From the NCBI GenBank assembly GCA_037975125.1, contig CM075862.1, forward strand, positions 45,720,277-45,784,276: a stretch of DNA of 64,000 nt. The letters are read 5' to 3'. Each line of letters begins with the position of its first letter. The first letter of the stretch is position 1. The notes beneath the pieces were generated by a model. It had not been told where the DNA came from. It searched no databases and saw nothing but the letters and a program-made list of their open reading frames with translations. The translations under genes and the position numbers were made by a program. Below are positions 32,542 through 47,879 of this stretch, piece after piece. Source of the stretch: Latrodectus hesperus. Taxonomy: Eukaryota; Arthropoda; Arachnida; Araneae; Theridiidae.

Positions 32542-33335
32542 TTTTATTTTTTTTATCCTACGCCTGACCTTGGTTTTTCAACCATCAGTCTCTGTGGAGC
32601 AGCCCAATATAATCTTGAGCTGAATAAAAAGTCTTCTTCCGCAGAATTTCTAACTGCGACGTCCGAAAGTCCAGGGCAAGTGTAAAGGTGGTCACCAGTC
32701 ATGTCCTCTAGTCCCCAAAAAGGGCAGATCGGAGAGTCCTTCAAACCCAAACGGTGAAGGTGTTTTTGCAGATAATCATGCCCAGTTTCAAGGCGAAAAT
32801 TAGCCACTCCTACAACTGTGTGGAGATTGAACGGAATAGGCTTTGTTAGTAAGGAAGGCCATGCTTTCACTTTTGTGCACATCTTGTAAACATTTCTACG
32901 ATAGGAGGCTATATTTTACTTAATAAGCCTTTTAACAGTATGTTACCCCAAAGCTGGAGAAGGCTTTTGTAGCTATGAGCCAGCCTTTGCCAATTTGTCA
33001 GCTGCGTCATTTCCCGCGATACCACAGTGACTGGGTATCCATTGCAGCACTATATGACGTCCCTATTCTAGTAGAGAACTAATTTCCATCTGACAGAGAT
33101 AAACAGACCCAATACTGCTAGAACTAGTTGAAGAGAGAGATTTGATGGTGGCCTAAGAGTCTATAAAAATACTATTTTGTTCTCATTACCCTGTCTGATT
33201 TCTTCAAGTGCTAATTGCGGCCACTTCACCATTGTAGCTGTTATAATATTTCCCAACAGCCTGGCAATGTCTGAAACTCTTAGAGTATACTCCTGCACCA
33301 GCATTTCTAATGGCATCCGCAGCTGAACCATTCAG
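32542..33335 (-). mobile_element. 5'-truncated LINE with RNase H, nested in pogo copy 2
   Basis: A 794-bp insertion flanked by perfect 11-bp duplications GATTTGAAATC (32531-32541 and 33336-33346). The pogo sequence continues across the two sides, so the boundaries are well defined. On the minus strand it begins exactly at an RNase H domain and ends with an A-rich tail (ATAAAAAAAATAAAAG). The insertion mechanism is target-primed reverse transcription. Confidence 0.9.
32553..33335 (-). pseudogene. LINE ORF2 C-terminus: RNase H type I plus cysteine tail
   Basis: From 5' to 3' on the minus strand: 'NGSAADAIRNAGAGVYS' (the first catalytic D replaced by N), 'YNGEVAAI' (catalytic E), 'ALEEIRQG', 'DS*ATIKSL' (catalytic D), and 'WIPSHCGIAGNDAADKLAKA' with the final D. 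Then a 109-codon frame (32882-32553) has 'FRLETGHDYLQKHLHRLGL', 'CPFWGLED' and 'DHLYTCPGL', the usual tail after RNase H, with W where the second cysteine is expected. At least three stops and frameshifts lie between. Element-encoded RNase H would degrade the RNA template. This copy is inactive. Confidence 0.88.
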
Positions 33336-33524
33336 GATTTGAAATCTAGAGTTTCATTCATAACCCCTCACCTAAATTTTAACTCTAACTTCTGAACATT
33401 TACGTATTTTCAAAAGAATGTGGAGTTCCTTAAGTGTGAAGTCTCTTCTTCTTCTCTTACATTTTTTTCTTTTCTTGAAATTTTTCCTTTTTCTCGTTTT
33501 CCTTCTTCTTTAGTCATGTACTAT

Positions 33525-36500
33525 ATATACATATATATAGGTAATATAAGGCAGAAATTCTCAATAAAATAAGTCTTTTTTGATTTTTATTCGTTTTCCA
33601 TAGAAACGGTGGACCCTGACTTTAAAAATAATGAGATTAAAGGAAATAGTTTTGTATGAATTAGTTTTTTTCTTTTTGGAATCCTAAATCTTATATACCA
33701 AATTTCAAGTCTCTGACATTATTAATACCCGAAGTCGTTCATTTTTCTTCAAAGAGTACCGAATTGGGACTTGAAAAACCTATCTCTGGATGCATAATTA
33801 ATTTGTGATGAAAATAAAAGGTGATTTCATATTTAGAAACAAGTATATAATTACAGATACCAAAAGAACTTCTTTCAACTAAGTTTTGAAATTAATTTTT
33901 ACTTCAATTTTAGAAATATGTATTCCAAGCAATCTTAACTTTAGTAACTCTATTTTACAAATTTTTGAAAGCGTAATTATAATTTCAATTAAATTTGCTA
34001 CGACTCGATGCTTTTTTAATATATTGAACATTGTATACAATGTGAAATATGAAAATGACGCTCGAGATATTATTTTTCTTTTTACTATTAAAGCTCTACT
34101 CATATTTCACAGTAACGCACACACGACCTTAATAAATCTTCTTTCTTTCAAGCTTTCCGAAATTTCATTGTGCTTTTCCAGTGTGAAGAAAATTTACAAA
34201 AAAAGAATTGTATAGTCGTACTTTAGCTAAATGTGTAACAGTAATAGTAATAAAAATGTACTTTGTTAAAAATAACTAATTATTGAGATTGGGATTAATA
34301 AAATAGTTTCAAATGAGTGATAGGTAATTATGTTGTGAAAAACAAAAACGCTTAAGCTCTAAACAACATGAGAAGCTCTTTTACAGTAATATTAGAGGCT
34401 GAATTCCATGATGTGTGTATTAATATTTAAATAGTTCATAATTCAACTCAAAAAAAAGTATTATAAAAAAGTTGGATAATGCAAAAGTTTATTTCTATCT
34501 GTCGGCCTTACAATGTAGGAAATCATTAAAATTAACTTTTGTAATCATTCATGATAATTTTTTAGTTTTACTAAATCTAAAAGCAATTTTAATTTTTTGA
34601 AATTTTTCGAGACTTGAATTCAATTTCAAAGTAATAAAAACGTTTATCTCATTCTAACCAATATCTGTATTTGCATTATTATGTTATTTTTCTAATATAA
34701 CGCGCGTGAACGCACATACCCACACACATGTACGTATGCATGTATATGTTATGTATATTGATGGTTATATTAAATCTAGGATTAGTTCAACCAGAACAAA
34801 ATTAAAATTTAAATTAACAATATAAAATTTAAGTTTTAAATTGTGTATCAAACAAGCATCCAAGAATTATTCCAAAAAGGCAGAGCTTAAGCAGAGTAGA
34901 AACTTTCTCGGCTATAAGCATTATAGAATTAGTTTAACTTAACAATATTATTTATAAAATAGCTTTATCAAAAATTATTTCTGAAATAATATTTATGTTT
35001 TTTTTTGGTTTCTTTTTAAGTAAATGTGTAATAAAGTTTCTTTGAATATTTGCACAAATAGTTTTTTTACCTACAGGGAAACGGACGTAAAGTACATAAA
35101 AGCAGGACGTAATTAATATGATACACAGACTACATTGTACAATCAAATAATGAATGGCATTGTATATGATTCGAGACAAATGATGACTTAACTTCATCTT
35201 TAAATATTCATTTTAATTTCATGAACACAAGAATACAAAAAAAAACAATTACATAACAAAAAAGTGCATCAGTAATTATAACAACCTTAAAAATCTTAAT
35301 GCAAAACGTAGTTTGAACAGATCCTTTAATATTCTAGCTGGGAAATTTCGTCTCCTTTGGTAAACGAAATCAAATAAAAAATATTTTTTTCGTCTTTCTA
35401 AGGAGCGCCCTCTATATGTGAGTTCAACGTTATTGCAATTTTTATTTCTTAAAATTTTATTGGACCTGTTATCATTTAATAAAATACATAATTTTAAAAT
35501 TGATTATTTATACATACTGCTACTAATCAATCTACAAAGCATTAACTAAGATAGTTTTAGAATAAAACTAAATATGTATATTTTATCTTAATTTTTGTGC
35601 TATATTTATCAAATATACTTTAAACTATTTGATTTTTGTGGTATTTGAATCTACTCATTCGGCGTTTTCAAGAATATTTTTGTTCAACTGTTACGATTTG
35701 TTAGAAATCGTTTCTCTGGCAGATTCCTAATACTGGAAATTGTGTTGCCCTTATAAATAAATCTCAAAACTACATGCTTGTAAAAAATTTATAAGCTACT
35801 TTTTAGTTATATTGTAGAAAATATTTCTTTAACAAGCATAAACTATTTATGATAATTTTTAGTTGAAGAGATTAGTCTAAAATTACAGGTAAAATATATT
35901 AGATTTATCCAAATTATATATAATTGTGCATTAATGGAATGTAACTATTTTAATAAACATCATTTCCAAACATTTAATATTTTATACACATGAATATTAT
36001 ATTAGATTCTATCAACAGAAAAGCATTAATGCTTATGCCAAATACCGATTTAATGATTTATTTTCTGAATTCACCGTTGCTTCAAATAGAATGTCTTTTG
36101 ATAATATTTCACTGGAAACATTCTAATACATGTCTTACATTTATTCACTGGAAGACTCCAATTTCTTTTTTTCGCTAATGGTTAATCGATATTTAATCAA
36201 GAAGTCTCCCGGGAAAGTGGAATAAAAATATTTTACAAACATCTTCAAATCTTTAATGCTAATATTCCCAGAAATCCAATCACCAGAATACAAATGTCCA
36301 GTTCTTTTTATTATTTCGAAAAGGAAAAGTACCAAAAAAAATCTCTTTCATCTGCGGTTTTTTTCCCCTTTTTAAAGAACTGGTTATCTGTCATGTAATC
36401 CAATAGCTGATGTTCGCTTTTGTAATGTTCCAACTTGTTATTCGTCTGAGTTTCTATTCTTCACCATTTTCTGTGGCTATGGATATTCTTTAAAATTATT

Positions 36501-39500
36501 CTTTTGTGTAAGACTTCTGTTCGTTTCTAATTCTAAAGCGAGTGATATTGTTCATTTAAGATTAAGAAAAGAGAAATACTGATCAAATTGTCTTGCCATT
36601 TAAGAAAGCTTTAAATTGTTTAGTTTTGCTCTCACGTTCAGAAAACTTTGCATGATTTAATTTCATTTCTCATTTTACTTGAAGGTAACTCAATTTAAGA
36701 AATGTCATTCTCCATTTCTGTCCCAGAAGTATGATCACGTAATTCTTCTTTTTCAGTCGCATATGTCATGACGTAATGAAATAAAAATGCACTTTTATTT
36801 AAATATCTGCCATCATATAAGAATATGGAGTGTGTGTGTGAATAACACATTAATGGGAAATTAGTTTTGAAGGAAAGCAAATTTTTTCTTTTCCCTAAGC
36901 ATATTTTTTTTAAGTAATTTCAAAAATGGAGAAGTCTGTAAATTGAATTTTGAATTGTTTATATGTATTTGTAAGAATATATACAAAAGTTTCAAATCCT
37001 CTGTTGCATATTATTTAAATTATCAAATATATATTTATTTTTAATAATTATATTAGTGATGCATATCAAAATGCCTTGAATACATATGTTCCCCAAATTC
37101 GAATATTTCAACGTAAAATGATTAATTTAAGCTATGCAATATATTTGTATCTCATTTGAATTACAAATGCGATAAATACGATTTCTGATTATATATAAAT
37201 ATTTTGAGTAAATTTACAAATTGATAAATTTTATCTAATTTATGCTCGTGTTTAGATTTATAATACATTTTTATGCACCTAAATAATAAACTCTTTTTAA
37301 ATCTATAAACTTTTAATTAAACTTTAACAAAACTTTGAATGAAAAAATATTATGTGTGTTGACAGTTTAATTCTCAAAGCAATAATCACAAATTAAGTAT
37401 TTTACCATTTATAATATAAATTTGTAAGTTATAATATAAAGTAATGTTTAGTCTTTCATAGTATGTTTCATCAATACAAGCCTTGATCAAATTCTAAGTA
37501 ATTAGGAATTATTTTTAGATGAAGAAAAAATAGAAATTTACTTTCAATAAATGGATTTTAACCCACGCTTTTCCTGAAGAGAAAATTCGTCTTTTAAAAA
37601 TAATCATCCTCAATCGAAGATCAAAGAAATATCAAAAATAATACTCTCTTCTATTGAGCTTTGTTGTGAAGTCATGGATTTTTTTTAAAGTTTTCTAATA
37701 GTTAATAGTTGACAAAGTAGAGTAAGCTAGTCTGTCAGGGAACTTACATTCTGCTTGGATTAAAAAGAGTATTTCACTTTATTGAGTGAATAAACAATTC
37801 AATAAGAGGCTTAAAATTCCATTATGATATGATTAGGAAGAAATTATAAAGAGTTTAATGAAAACGTAAACCAGTAACGCAAACACTTTTTATGAGTCTT
37901 CCTTAACTGAATTCGATTTACATTTGTTGTTTGGCACTTAAGGAAGTAATCTTGTTTCATTTTCAGATAAATTGTGCTTTACAATTTAAAAATTTTTATT
38001 GCAGATTTCTGCTTTTACTGAGAAAATTAAAAATATACAACACACTGAAGATGTACATTCTCATTTCCTTATAAATGAAATGAATATACTATTTTTATGT
38101 GTGTGCAGACATATCAAATCTTTAAATTGGTGATGGATTTCATTCTCTATGTTCTTTATATTTGCATAAATGATAAAACCTGTCTTTAAAGAATTTTCAC
38201 TAAGAAAATAATTTTTCTTCTTCTGCTGATGAATTGTAGCAAAGGTTTTTTTTATCAGCGAAATATTTTGATTTATAAAATTTTTACTGTAGAATTCGTA
38301 TACAAATATTTTAAGAAAAGAAATTATTCTTAAAATAAGAAAATTTTTCCTTTTTTATCTTGAAAAATATTTGGGAGTAAGTATAATTTCACTATAGAAT
38401 GCTATTACTTTAATGCTTTCTACCAATTAGAAATGTTTAAAAAAGAAATTACTTTGCTATGAAGATATTGTGAAAACATTCAACATACGAGTATTAGTTG
38501 TAAAATATTGAAAATTGATGTTATTTTCAAATACTTTAATTTTTTTGGAAAAAGAAACATCTTATTTTTACTAGTGTATTACTCTATAGCTGACTTTTTT
38601 TTAACCAAGTTTTTTAAAACGCTTCGTAAAAAAGGTTTTCTAAAAGGGACTCGTAACAAATCGTTTTCGTATAAACATGTTCAAACAAAAATTCATTCCA
38701 ATATATTTTGATTTATTTCTGCTTTTAAGCATTTTTCCTCATATCCAACACATAAAAATATTTTACTAATGATTTTAGAAATTTTAAAATGATTAACTTA
38801 TTCTTGCTAAAACTATTATTAAACAAATTCAAATTTAAATTTGATTTTGAAACGCAAGGAACGTTTTTATGTTGCGTTTTATTAATCGTCAAAAATTAAG
38901 AAATATAAATTGTATATTGAAATAAGTAAACAACTTTTTTAAATTGCATTGATCTTCTGAATTCTTCTAAATTTCACCTATTTTTCGAAAATGAGGTGAT
39001 GGAAGTTGAGCAAGTATATATTTCACCATCAAAATCCGGTTTTAGTAAATTAAATGTTTAAAAAAATTCTTACTTAAAAATTTGCTGTTTCTTCAAGATT
39101 TTAATTGTATGAAAATAACAAGCAAATTCAAATTATTGAAAAAATTTTTTAATAGCATTCAACAATTTTATGTTATTTTAAGAGTAGTTTTTGTGTTGCA
39201 CCTCATGTGAAGAGTAAAATATATATAAAATTAAAATGTGAACAAAGATTTGATTATGCCTTTTGATTTTATATTATAAAATTAATTTCATTTCTATGTA
39301 TACAAAAAAGTAGAAAGAAACTAGCACAAATTATTATTAAATAGAAAATCAACAATTATTTAGACAACAAAGAACAGGAAATTTTTAATTAGCTAATACT
39401 CAGTTCAATTTATTTACGTTACTCTTGATATTCTTACATTAAGAACTTTATTAAGTGACAGAAATGCTGTTTGAACTATATAAATGTTAACTAGTACTAA

Positions 39501-39967
39501 TTACAAATTAATTATACTAATCAACATTAAAATAAATGTAGTATTCACGTCAACTTATTGTTTTTTATTAATAACATTGTATTTTCATTATAATGATACT
39601 AGTTATTATAATAATTTCAGACTATGTCTTGAGGAAAATCAATGAATACAAGAAGCAAGTTGAAAACATAAGCATAAATTTTAACATAATTCAATCATAG
39701 ACACCGAATACATTAAAGAAAAACAACCCCTTTTTATTTAATTTCGTACACAACACATTACTAATTACTTAAATAGTATATTTTATAAATAATTAATTTA
39801 AACATACAAATTCAAATGTAAAACCGCAGACACTTTTTTGTTTGAAATATGAGTATTTAAATACTAATCACACTAGATTGCAAAAATGAACCGAAATATT
39901 TTTATAGCCTTCTTACAATATACTTAAAAGAAATAATGAAATTTTAAATCAGTTTAACATTGCAGAA
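33525..39967. other. Unique AT-rich DNA, no gene supported
   Basis: Several 60-110-codon frames occur on both strands (for example 33886-34215, which overlaps an open frame on the other strand) but none is recognised. A CA/TG-rich patch lies near 34710-34750 and a patch of more balanced composition at 36180-36560. No repeat ends identified. Confidence 0.5.
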
Positions 39968-39969
39968 TA

Positions 39970-40736
39970 CAGGGTTATTGCAAAATAATCGTTGTGATTA
40001 GGAAGATTTTATTTCTGAACATAATTAGGTTACAATAATAAATTATGCGTGAAAAACACCGAAAATATCCAAGATTAACATTCATACTATAGATGTTCAA
40101 TATGTGTTCCTTGAGTGATGTGGCAGATGTCAAGGGCAATTCAGTTCACTCCACAGATACTCAGTTTAGTCACGTCTTTTCTTTTGGCATAATGATCCTG
40201 GTTTAACGCCTGCAGCAGCAGTATACGGTACAACTTAAATCGTAATTTTTTTTCGCAAATTTTTTTACACAGTTGACTATGGAATTGAAAGTTCCCTTCT
40301 TCCACGATTTGTTAATTTCTTGGGAATATTGATCAAACTCTGTCTAACTCTGTTTACTGTTTCTTCAGTAACGATTGATTGGCTGGAGCTTTTGTTTTCA
40401 CATAAGCAACCGGTTTCTTTGAACTATCGATACCAGAGCAGAATGCTTTATTGGGTTGGGGTTATGCAGTTGTAAGTCCTCTGGAATGCTTTCTGAACAA
40501 TTATGAACGAATCACACTTTGGAAATTCTAGTACACAAAACGCTTTCTGTTGTCCATTCACCATTTTGAATATGACGTTAACACAGCAACTATGCCAACC
40601 ACACTCACATTGCACATACGCAGCATAAAATATTCGTTAACACCCCTTTACTTTGAGTTGTCATGGAAACATATGTATTTCCTGGTTTGGAAGTAGTAAT
40701 GTATCAAAACCTGATGATTCATTTGTAATAACCCTG
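39970..40736 (-). mobile_element. Internally deleted Tc1/mariner-superfamily transposon
   Basis: A 767-bp unit flanked by TA (39968-39969 and 40737-40738). Terminal inverted repeats are CAGGGTTATTGCAAA on the left and CAGGGTTATTACAAA on the right, reversed. The minus strand encodes the start and the very end of a transposase, with the catalytic core deleted between. It could be moved only by enzyme supplied elsewhere. Confidence 0.85.
40090..40564 (-). pseudogene. Transposase N-terminus (DUF4817-like) with core deleted
   Basis: Starting at ATG 40564-40562 the peptide begins 'MVNGQQKAFCVLEFPKCDSF', then 'IVQKAFQRTYNC' and, after a frameshift, 'ETGCLCENKSS', 'ETVNRVRQSLINIPKKLTNR' and 'LLQAL'. 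This is the helix-turn-helix N-terminal module common in arthropod Tc1/mariner-like proteins (often labelled DUF4817). After about residue 140 it jumps to the protein's last residues 'DICHITQGTHIEHL' before a stop at about 40095. The DDE domain is missing. Family name from memory. Confidence 0.75.
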
Positions 40737-40738
40737 TA

Positions 40739-43080
40739 TATACACATATGATATAAAAAGAATTTATCCCTGGCAGCATTAACAATTATACCAGTTGTAT
40801 TGAACGTTGGCTTAAATTAGTTCTCTAATAGGCCTATAACCTTTAATGATGCAACTGTAAGTCTTTATATAATTTTTAATGACCAATGACTGAAAGATCT
40901 TTGGCAAACGTAAGCAAAATGTTCTCACTTATAGATATAATTCACAAAAACATATTTATCTTAAAAAGGAAGATCAAAATATACGAATAATACATTCTTC
41001 ACATTTTAACTTCGAAATATAAAATCCAAAAATTGTAAAAGATAAAAAAAATGTCTCGGCATAATAGACAGAAATACAACAATCTAAATAGTTAAAAAAG
41101 AAAGAACCTGATACACTTTGAGTGTTTCATGTGTACACTTCATTTCCTTAAAATAAATGTTTTCCAAATTGAGGTATGTAAGTTGGTTAAGCTCATTCTT
41201 TTTGGTTACCATAATGCTAATTTATTATTTCATAAGTCATTTTTTCATATATTCTCTACTAAGAATTTTAGAAATAATCAACATCATGCAGGCTATCTCT
41301 AGCAATTAAGAAAACTTTTCTCTTTATGTGAGTATATTGTGAATGTACTGTCGCAATCAACTAAATCATCCTGAAAATAACACATGCAAGGGTCAGGGTT
41401 TGTAATGTCCATAAATAATTTCTCAATATATTGGACATAGTATCCTTTGTTTACACATAATTCTGGTTTATTGTGCTATTTATGAGATCTCGATCATTTT
41501 GATTAGTAGTACTTCGAAATGATTAACTAAATTTCTGGTATGGTGAAATTATATGAGTCTATCAAATTAACTTCACAAAAGATGAATAACAAATATTTCA
41601 GAAAAAACTGCATTTATACGTGTTGTTGGCAAAACAATTTCTGTCTGCTTTCTGAAGATTCTTTGATTATTTCTATATTCCAGATTATATTGAAACACTC
41701 TTATGGGAATTTAGCTTGTCAAAAATGATGTAGCAGTTTCATTGTCAGGTATAAATATTCTACCGCATTTATTAAATAAGTGTATTGAAATAAATTTGTG
41801 CTTAAACTTAAGTAAATTTAATAAATTAAACAGAATTTTAAACATTTTTTATAAATAAAGTTCCACTAAAAGGAATTTTTAAAATTTTTTTCCATATAAA
41901 ATTATTAGAACATTAAAAATATTATAAGTACTTAATTTATTATAACCTATTTTCTTTCCCTATTTTGATACAAGGTATTTTAATATCATTCGTGAGCATT
42001 TTAGTTATAATTGTTTCAATTCAAAAGTTGGAAATGAATAAATAACATTTTAGTTCAACCTTCATATAGATTATTGATAAATTAATGCCAAATATATTAA
42101 CTAAAATTCAACGCAACTCATAAAATCATTAAAATCATATATTAAAGCTGTTAATGTCGTCACTGCCTGACGATATCGTCAAAAATAAATCCTTTTAGCG
42201 AATCACCTGGTTAACTTATCACTCTAAAAAGAACATTAGCAGATTTTCAAATTAGCTCTTTTCCCCGATTTCATTCAAGAAATAACACCTTTATCTCAAA
42301 AAGCAATAAAGAAGAAAGGATTTAAGAGGATGAAACTGAAAATTTCCCTTTTCTCCCGCAAGACTTCCTTCCATTTCGAAGATATTAGATGCATTTTCAT
42401 AAGATAGAAATCTTCATTTCTTCCTTTTTCATTTCCTTTTTCCCTATTCTTCCTGTCCCCCAACCACATCCGAAGAAGTTAGCCAAAAACCTGCATTTTG
42501 GTTCCATTTCTCTTCCGATTTATGCCTCTCCCTTGGCTTCAACGTGTAGTTTTAACAACGGCCTTTAAAAAATTCCCTCTTCTCATTCCTTTTTCCGTTC
42601 AATTTTCCCTTCTCTGTTCGAAATTTATTTTTCTTTCTCTATTTTGCTTATTTCTCATTCTCTAAGTGTAACATGGAGAGAAATAAACTTGGAAAAATCC
42701 TGATAACCAAATACATTTATCTTTAATATACTTCTGCAGAACATAATAACATTCGAATCCTTAACATACAAATAAAAATTATTATTCTCAAAATTATATA
42801 TCATATTAAAATGACTGCATATAATTTAATACTTAAGAAAGATTGAATTATTCACGCAAAATTTCAATTCATTTATTTACAACTTTATTTTAATTTACAT
42901 GAAATACATTTTGACCTTGGATGAGTTACTGAAAAGTTTTTTTTCTTTATTTTCTTTTTTTTTTGTATAGCAAATATGAATCTTGGAAAACAAATATTAA
43001 GTAAGCCAGATCATTTTACAGTTGGCATTTTTAAACTAATTTCGTATAAAATACATTATATTAATAAATAAATATTTAAC
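40739..43080. other. Unique DNA, no gene supported
   Basis: Mostly AT-rich. A pyrimidine-rich patch of more balanced composition lies at about 42200-42660. A 62-codon frame at 41540-41728 is not recognised. Confidence 0.5.
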
Positions 43081-43082
43081 CT

Positions 43083-43137
43083 GGGCTCTACAGCCCAAAG
43101 AGCGTAAGGTATTTAGAATTCATACCTTACGCTCTTT
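43083..43137. repeat. Two adjacent hairpins, one with a perfect 16-bp stem
   Basis: GGGCTCTACAGCCC (43083-43096) can form a 5-bp stem with a 4-nt loop. Directly next to it, AAAGAGCGTAAGGTAT (43097-43112) is perfectly complementary to ATACCTTACGCTCTTT (43122-43137) with a 9-nt loop. No flanking duplication was recognised. Confidence 0.92.
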
Positions 43138-45411
<2,274 letters not shown>

Positions 45412-46166
45412 AGAAATATTCAATTTTAATATGCTTGAAATTCTGGTTTATTAGTATAGAAAACAAATTGTATGGATTAATAATATTTATAAGTACATTT
45501 GATATAAATGATTTGAAAAATTTGTTGTAAAAAATCAACAATGAGTAATAACAAAAAAATTTGTGATTTGAAACAAATAGGATTTACATTTAAACATACA
45601 TTTAAAATTACATGTTTACTACTGCATTATCGAGAAAACAATACAGATTCTGTCCAAATAATGTCAAGTAACACCTGAGTATGAAAGAATATTAAAACAA
45701 CAGTTTGGTCACTCATGCATTATTCAAAAGAATGAGATGAAGTACTTTTTTATTTTATTCAATCTGACATGCAAGCAAAAATTTGGATATCGGTTTCATG
45801 AAAACTAATTTCTAAATAATGTGAAAAATTAAGGATGATTTATGGTCAGTTATGTTTCTTTTGCTTCGCTTCCAATATTGATTTCCTGAACAAGTAATTC
45901 GCTTATAAATATGGAGAATAAGAAACAAAACAAAATATGCTTCGTAATTTTTTGAAAATCAGATTAAAATTAGCGTGATGAATGGAAATTTTAAGGTATG
46001 TAATAACTTTTAATTATAGGTTCCCCTTATATAATATGCCGTTATCTGGGAATATTATAAAGAAAAGTACAACATAATCATAGATTTTGAAATTTTTTGG
46101 AATCAAGAATAATTTTTTTACTATATATAACGATTACTTTTCCCCCTGCTTGTAATTTAAAATTTA

Positions 46167-46168
<2 letters not shown>
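45412..46168. other. AT-rich unique DNA, no gene seen
   Basis: Nothing supported. Confidence 0.6.

Positions 46169-46233
<65 letters not shown>
46169..46233. repeat. (AT)n microsatellite
   Basis: About 63 bp of alternating AT. Confidence 0.97.
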
Positions 46234-46236
<3 letters not shown>

Positions 46237-46598
46237 CCGAGCTAAAATCCTCTTTTTTTAGAGCTATTCTATTCAATTATTATATTTAGACTTTAAAGCT
46301 AGTGAATAATATAAAATTATTATTAAATAATTAAAAAATAGTATTATTTAAAATAATTAAATAAGGGTAATATATAAATAAAATTATATATATTTAAACG
46401 CAATTATATACAAATAATTCATGAAAAGATTATAAAAATTTCTTCTTATTTAATAAATTACATTCGTCTTTAACCAGCGACTTTTAGGAAATAGTTTTAA
46501 ACACTTTAAACTTTAACGAAGAAAAACAATAAATACATAAATATATTTTAAAAATATTATTTATCATTATTTACTTAAATTAATCAGTTTTCTCTTTT
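46234..46598. other. AT-rich unique DNA, no gene seen
   Basis: Short A/T-only words; nothing supported. Confidence 0.6.
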
Positions 46599-46610
46599 GA
46601 CAAATGCTTT

Positions 46611-46884
46611 GTTGTCGTGTGCCAGCTAGGCTGGCAATATAGGGTGCGCTGCTCCATTTTTCCAACTGAACCATATTTAGGTGTGGAGTCTGACTTCCTC
46701 AATACACACATGCCATAGGTACCCATTTATAGGGTAGGCAACTATTTACACAAGGAAAGGACAAAGACAGGATATATATAGAGAGAAAAAGTACATCCAT
46801 GCCCGAGCCGGAATTTGAACCCAGGACCTCCCTATTCGCAGTCAAACACGCTAACCACAAGACAAGTAAGACAAGTTGGGTGGC
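46611..46884 (-). mobile_element. tRNA-derived SINE family 1, full-length copy C
   Basis: A 274-bp insertion with perfect 12-bp target duplications GACAAATGCTTT (46599-46610 and 46885-46896). On the minus strand it has the head with GTGGTTAGCGTG and a mutated B box GGTTCAAATTCC. The body with GGATGTAC and CCCTATAAATGGG follows, and the end is GCACACGACAAC. The head carries a 9-bp tandem duplication (plus strand GACAAGTAAGACAAGT, near 46861-46876). Two overlapping open frames are incidental. Confidence 0.92.
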
Positions 46885-46896
46885 GACAAATGCTTT

Positions 46897-47479
46897 AATG
46901 TTTATAATAATTATCTGTTCCTCCGTGACATTAGTATTTTTTCTTTTCGGTAAGTTACTGCAAATAAATGCAGGTACTTTAAACATTTAGCATAATATAT
47001 TCTCCTTGTGTTGCATAAATTTGCCTATTCAATAACCTAAAAGCGTTTTCTTCTTATAAGCAATCGTTGTTGATATTTTAAAATAATTAATTTTCCAGTA
47101 TTTATTTTTAGCAATTATTGAAGTAAAAGAAGGTATTTTCACTTTAAAATATGTAATTAACAGACCAGATTTCTATAGTGCATCTTATCAACAGAAGAGC
47201 AGGAACAACCATCCATTAAACATTACGTTTTTAGAAAAACGAGGAGCACTAAAGATCATTGGTCGAAAACAGGTTCTAAATGACATCATCGGTGGAGTAA
47301 GTCTAGATGAATGGTAATTTCCTATATTCGAAGCCCTCCATGAGGCTTTGAATGAACTAAAAGTGGCCTTCTTTAAGTGAGCAAGAGTGCCTTAATCCAG
47401 AAGTACCCAGGAATCTAAATTCTCTCTATCTCTGTTTTTCCTCTCTTCCCCTTCTAATATTGACAACCTTTTGGACGAG
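46897..47479. other. Unique DNA, no gene supported
   Basis: AT-rich up to about 47160, then more balanced. The part from 47160 could belong to the element that follows, but I see no diagnostic motif. Confidence 0.45.
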
Positions 47480-47879
47480 TGTACACTGTAGTTCATAATG
47501 TATCAATCGGCTGGTACTTAGCTTCAGTTGTGGCTAGTCTGCTGGGGACCATGCAAAGGGGTCAAATCCTTGGGCTTGGCGTTAAGAGTGGTCACCGTCT
47601 ATGGGGTGTCGACTAGCTCTATAGTAAGCGCCAAGGCTGAAATTGTACAGAGCCGGTAGCTGCCATCGCTTCTAAGGCACCGTGTTGGACAGTGCTGTTA
47701 AGCCTCAACTTTTACAAATATCCTATGGTTTCGAATTCTCGCGTCATTGAAGTCAATTCCTCTACTCGTTACATGTTGATAACGCACACGTTGCAATTTT
47801 CATACGGAATTGTCTTTTCTGATACAAAGACTTCTAACATACAAAATGTAAAAAAAATGCAATTTAACATTTGGTATGT

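Larger units (their letters stand above)
32057..33520 (-). mobile_element. pogo/Tigger-like transposon copy 2, split by a LINE
   Basis: Reversed, this matches copy 1 at 27.6 kb. The terminal region TGTAGAACTTCAGTTAATCG is at 32058, and the shared 3' segment (TGTATTACTGTACAGC reversed) follows. The acidic C-terminal coding trace runs on to 32541. After the LINE the match resumes from 33336 to about 33515 (CTTCTGAACAT, AAGTCTCTTCTTC, TTTTCCTTCTTC). The 5' terminal repeat is lost or unreadable next to a small TA patch. Opposite orientation to copy 1. Confidence 0.75.

Noticed and set aside
33886..34215. 109-codon plus-strand frame with an open frame on the other strand
   Set aside because: No recognisable domain; Ile/Leu/Phe-rich composition expected from AT-rich DNA.
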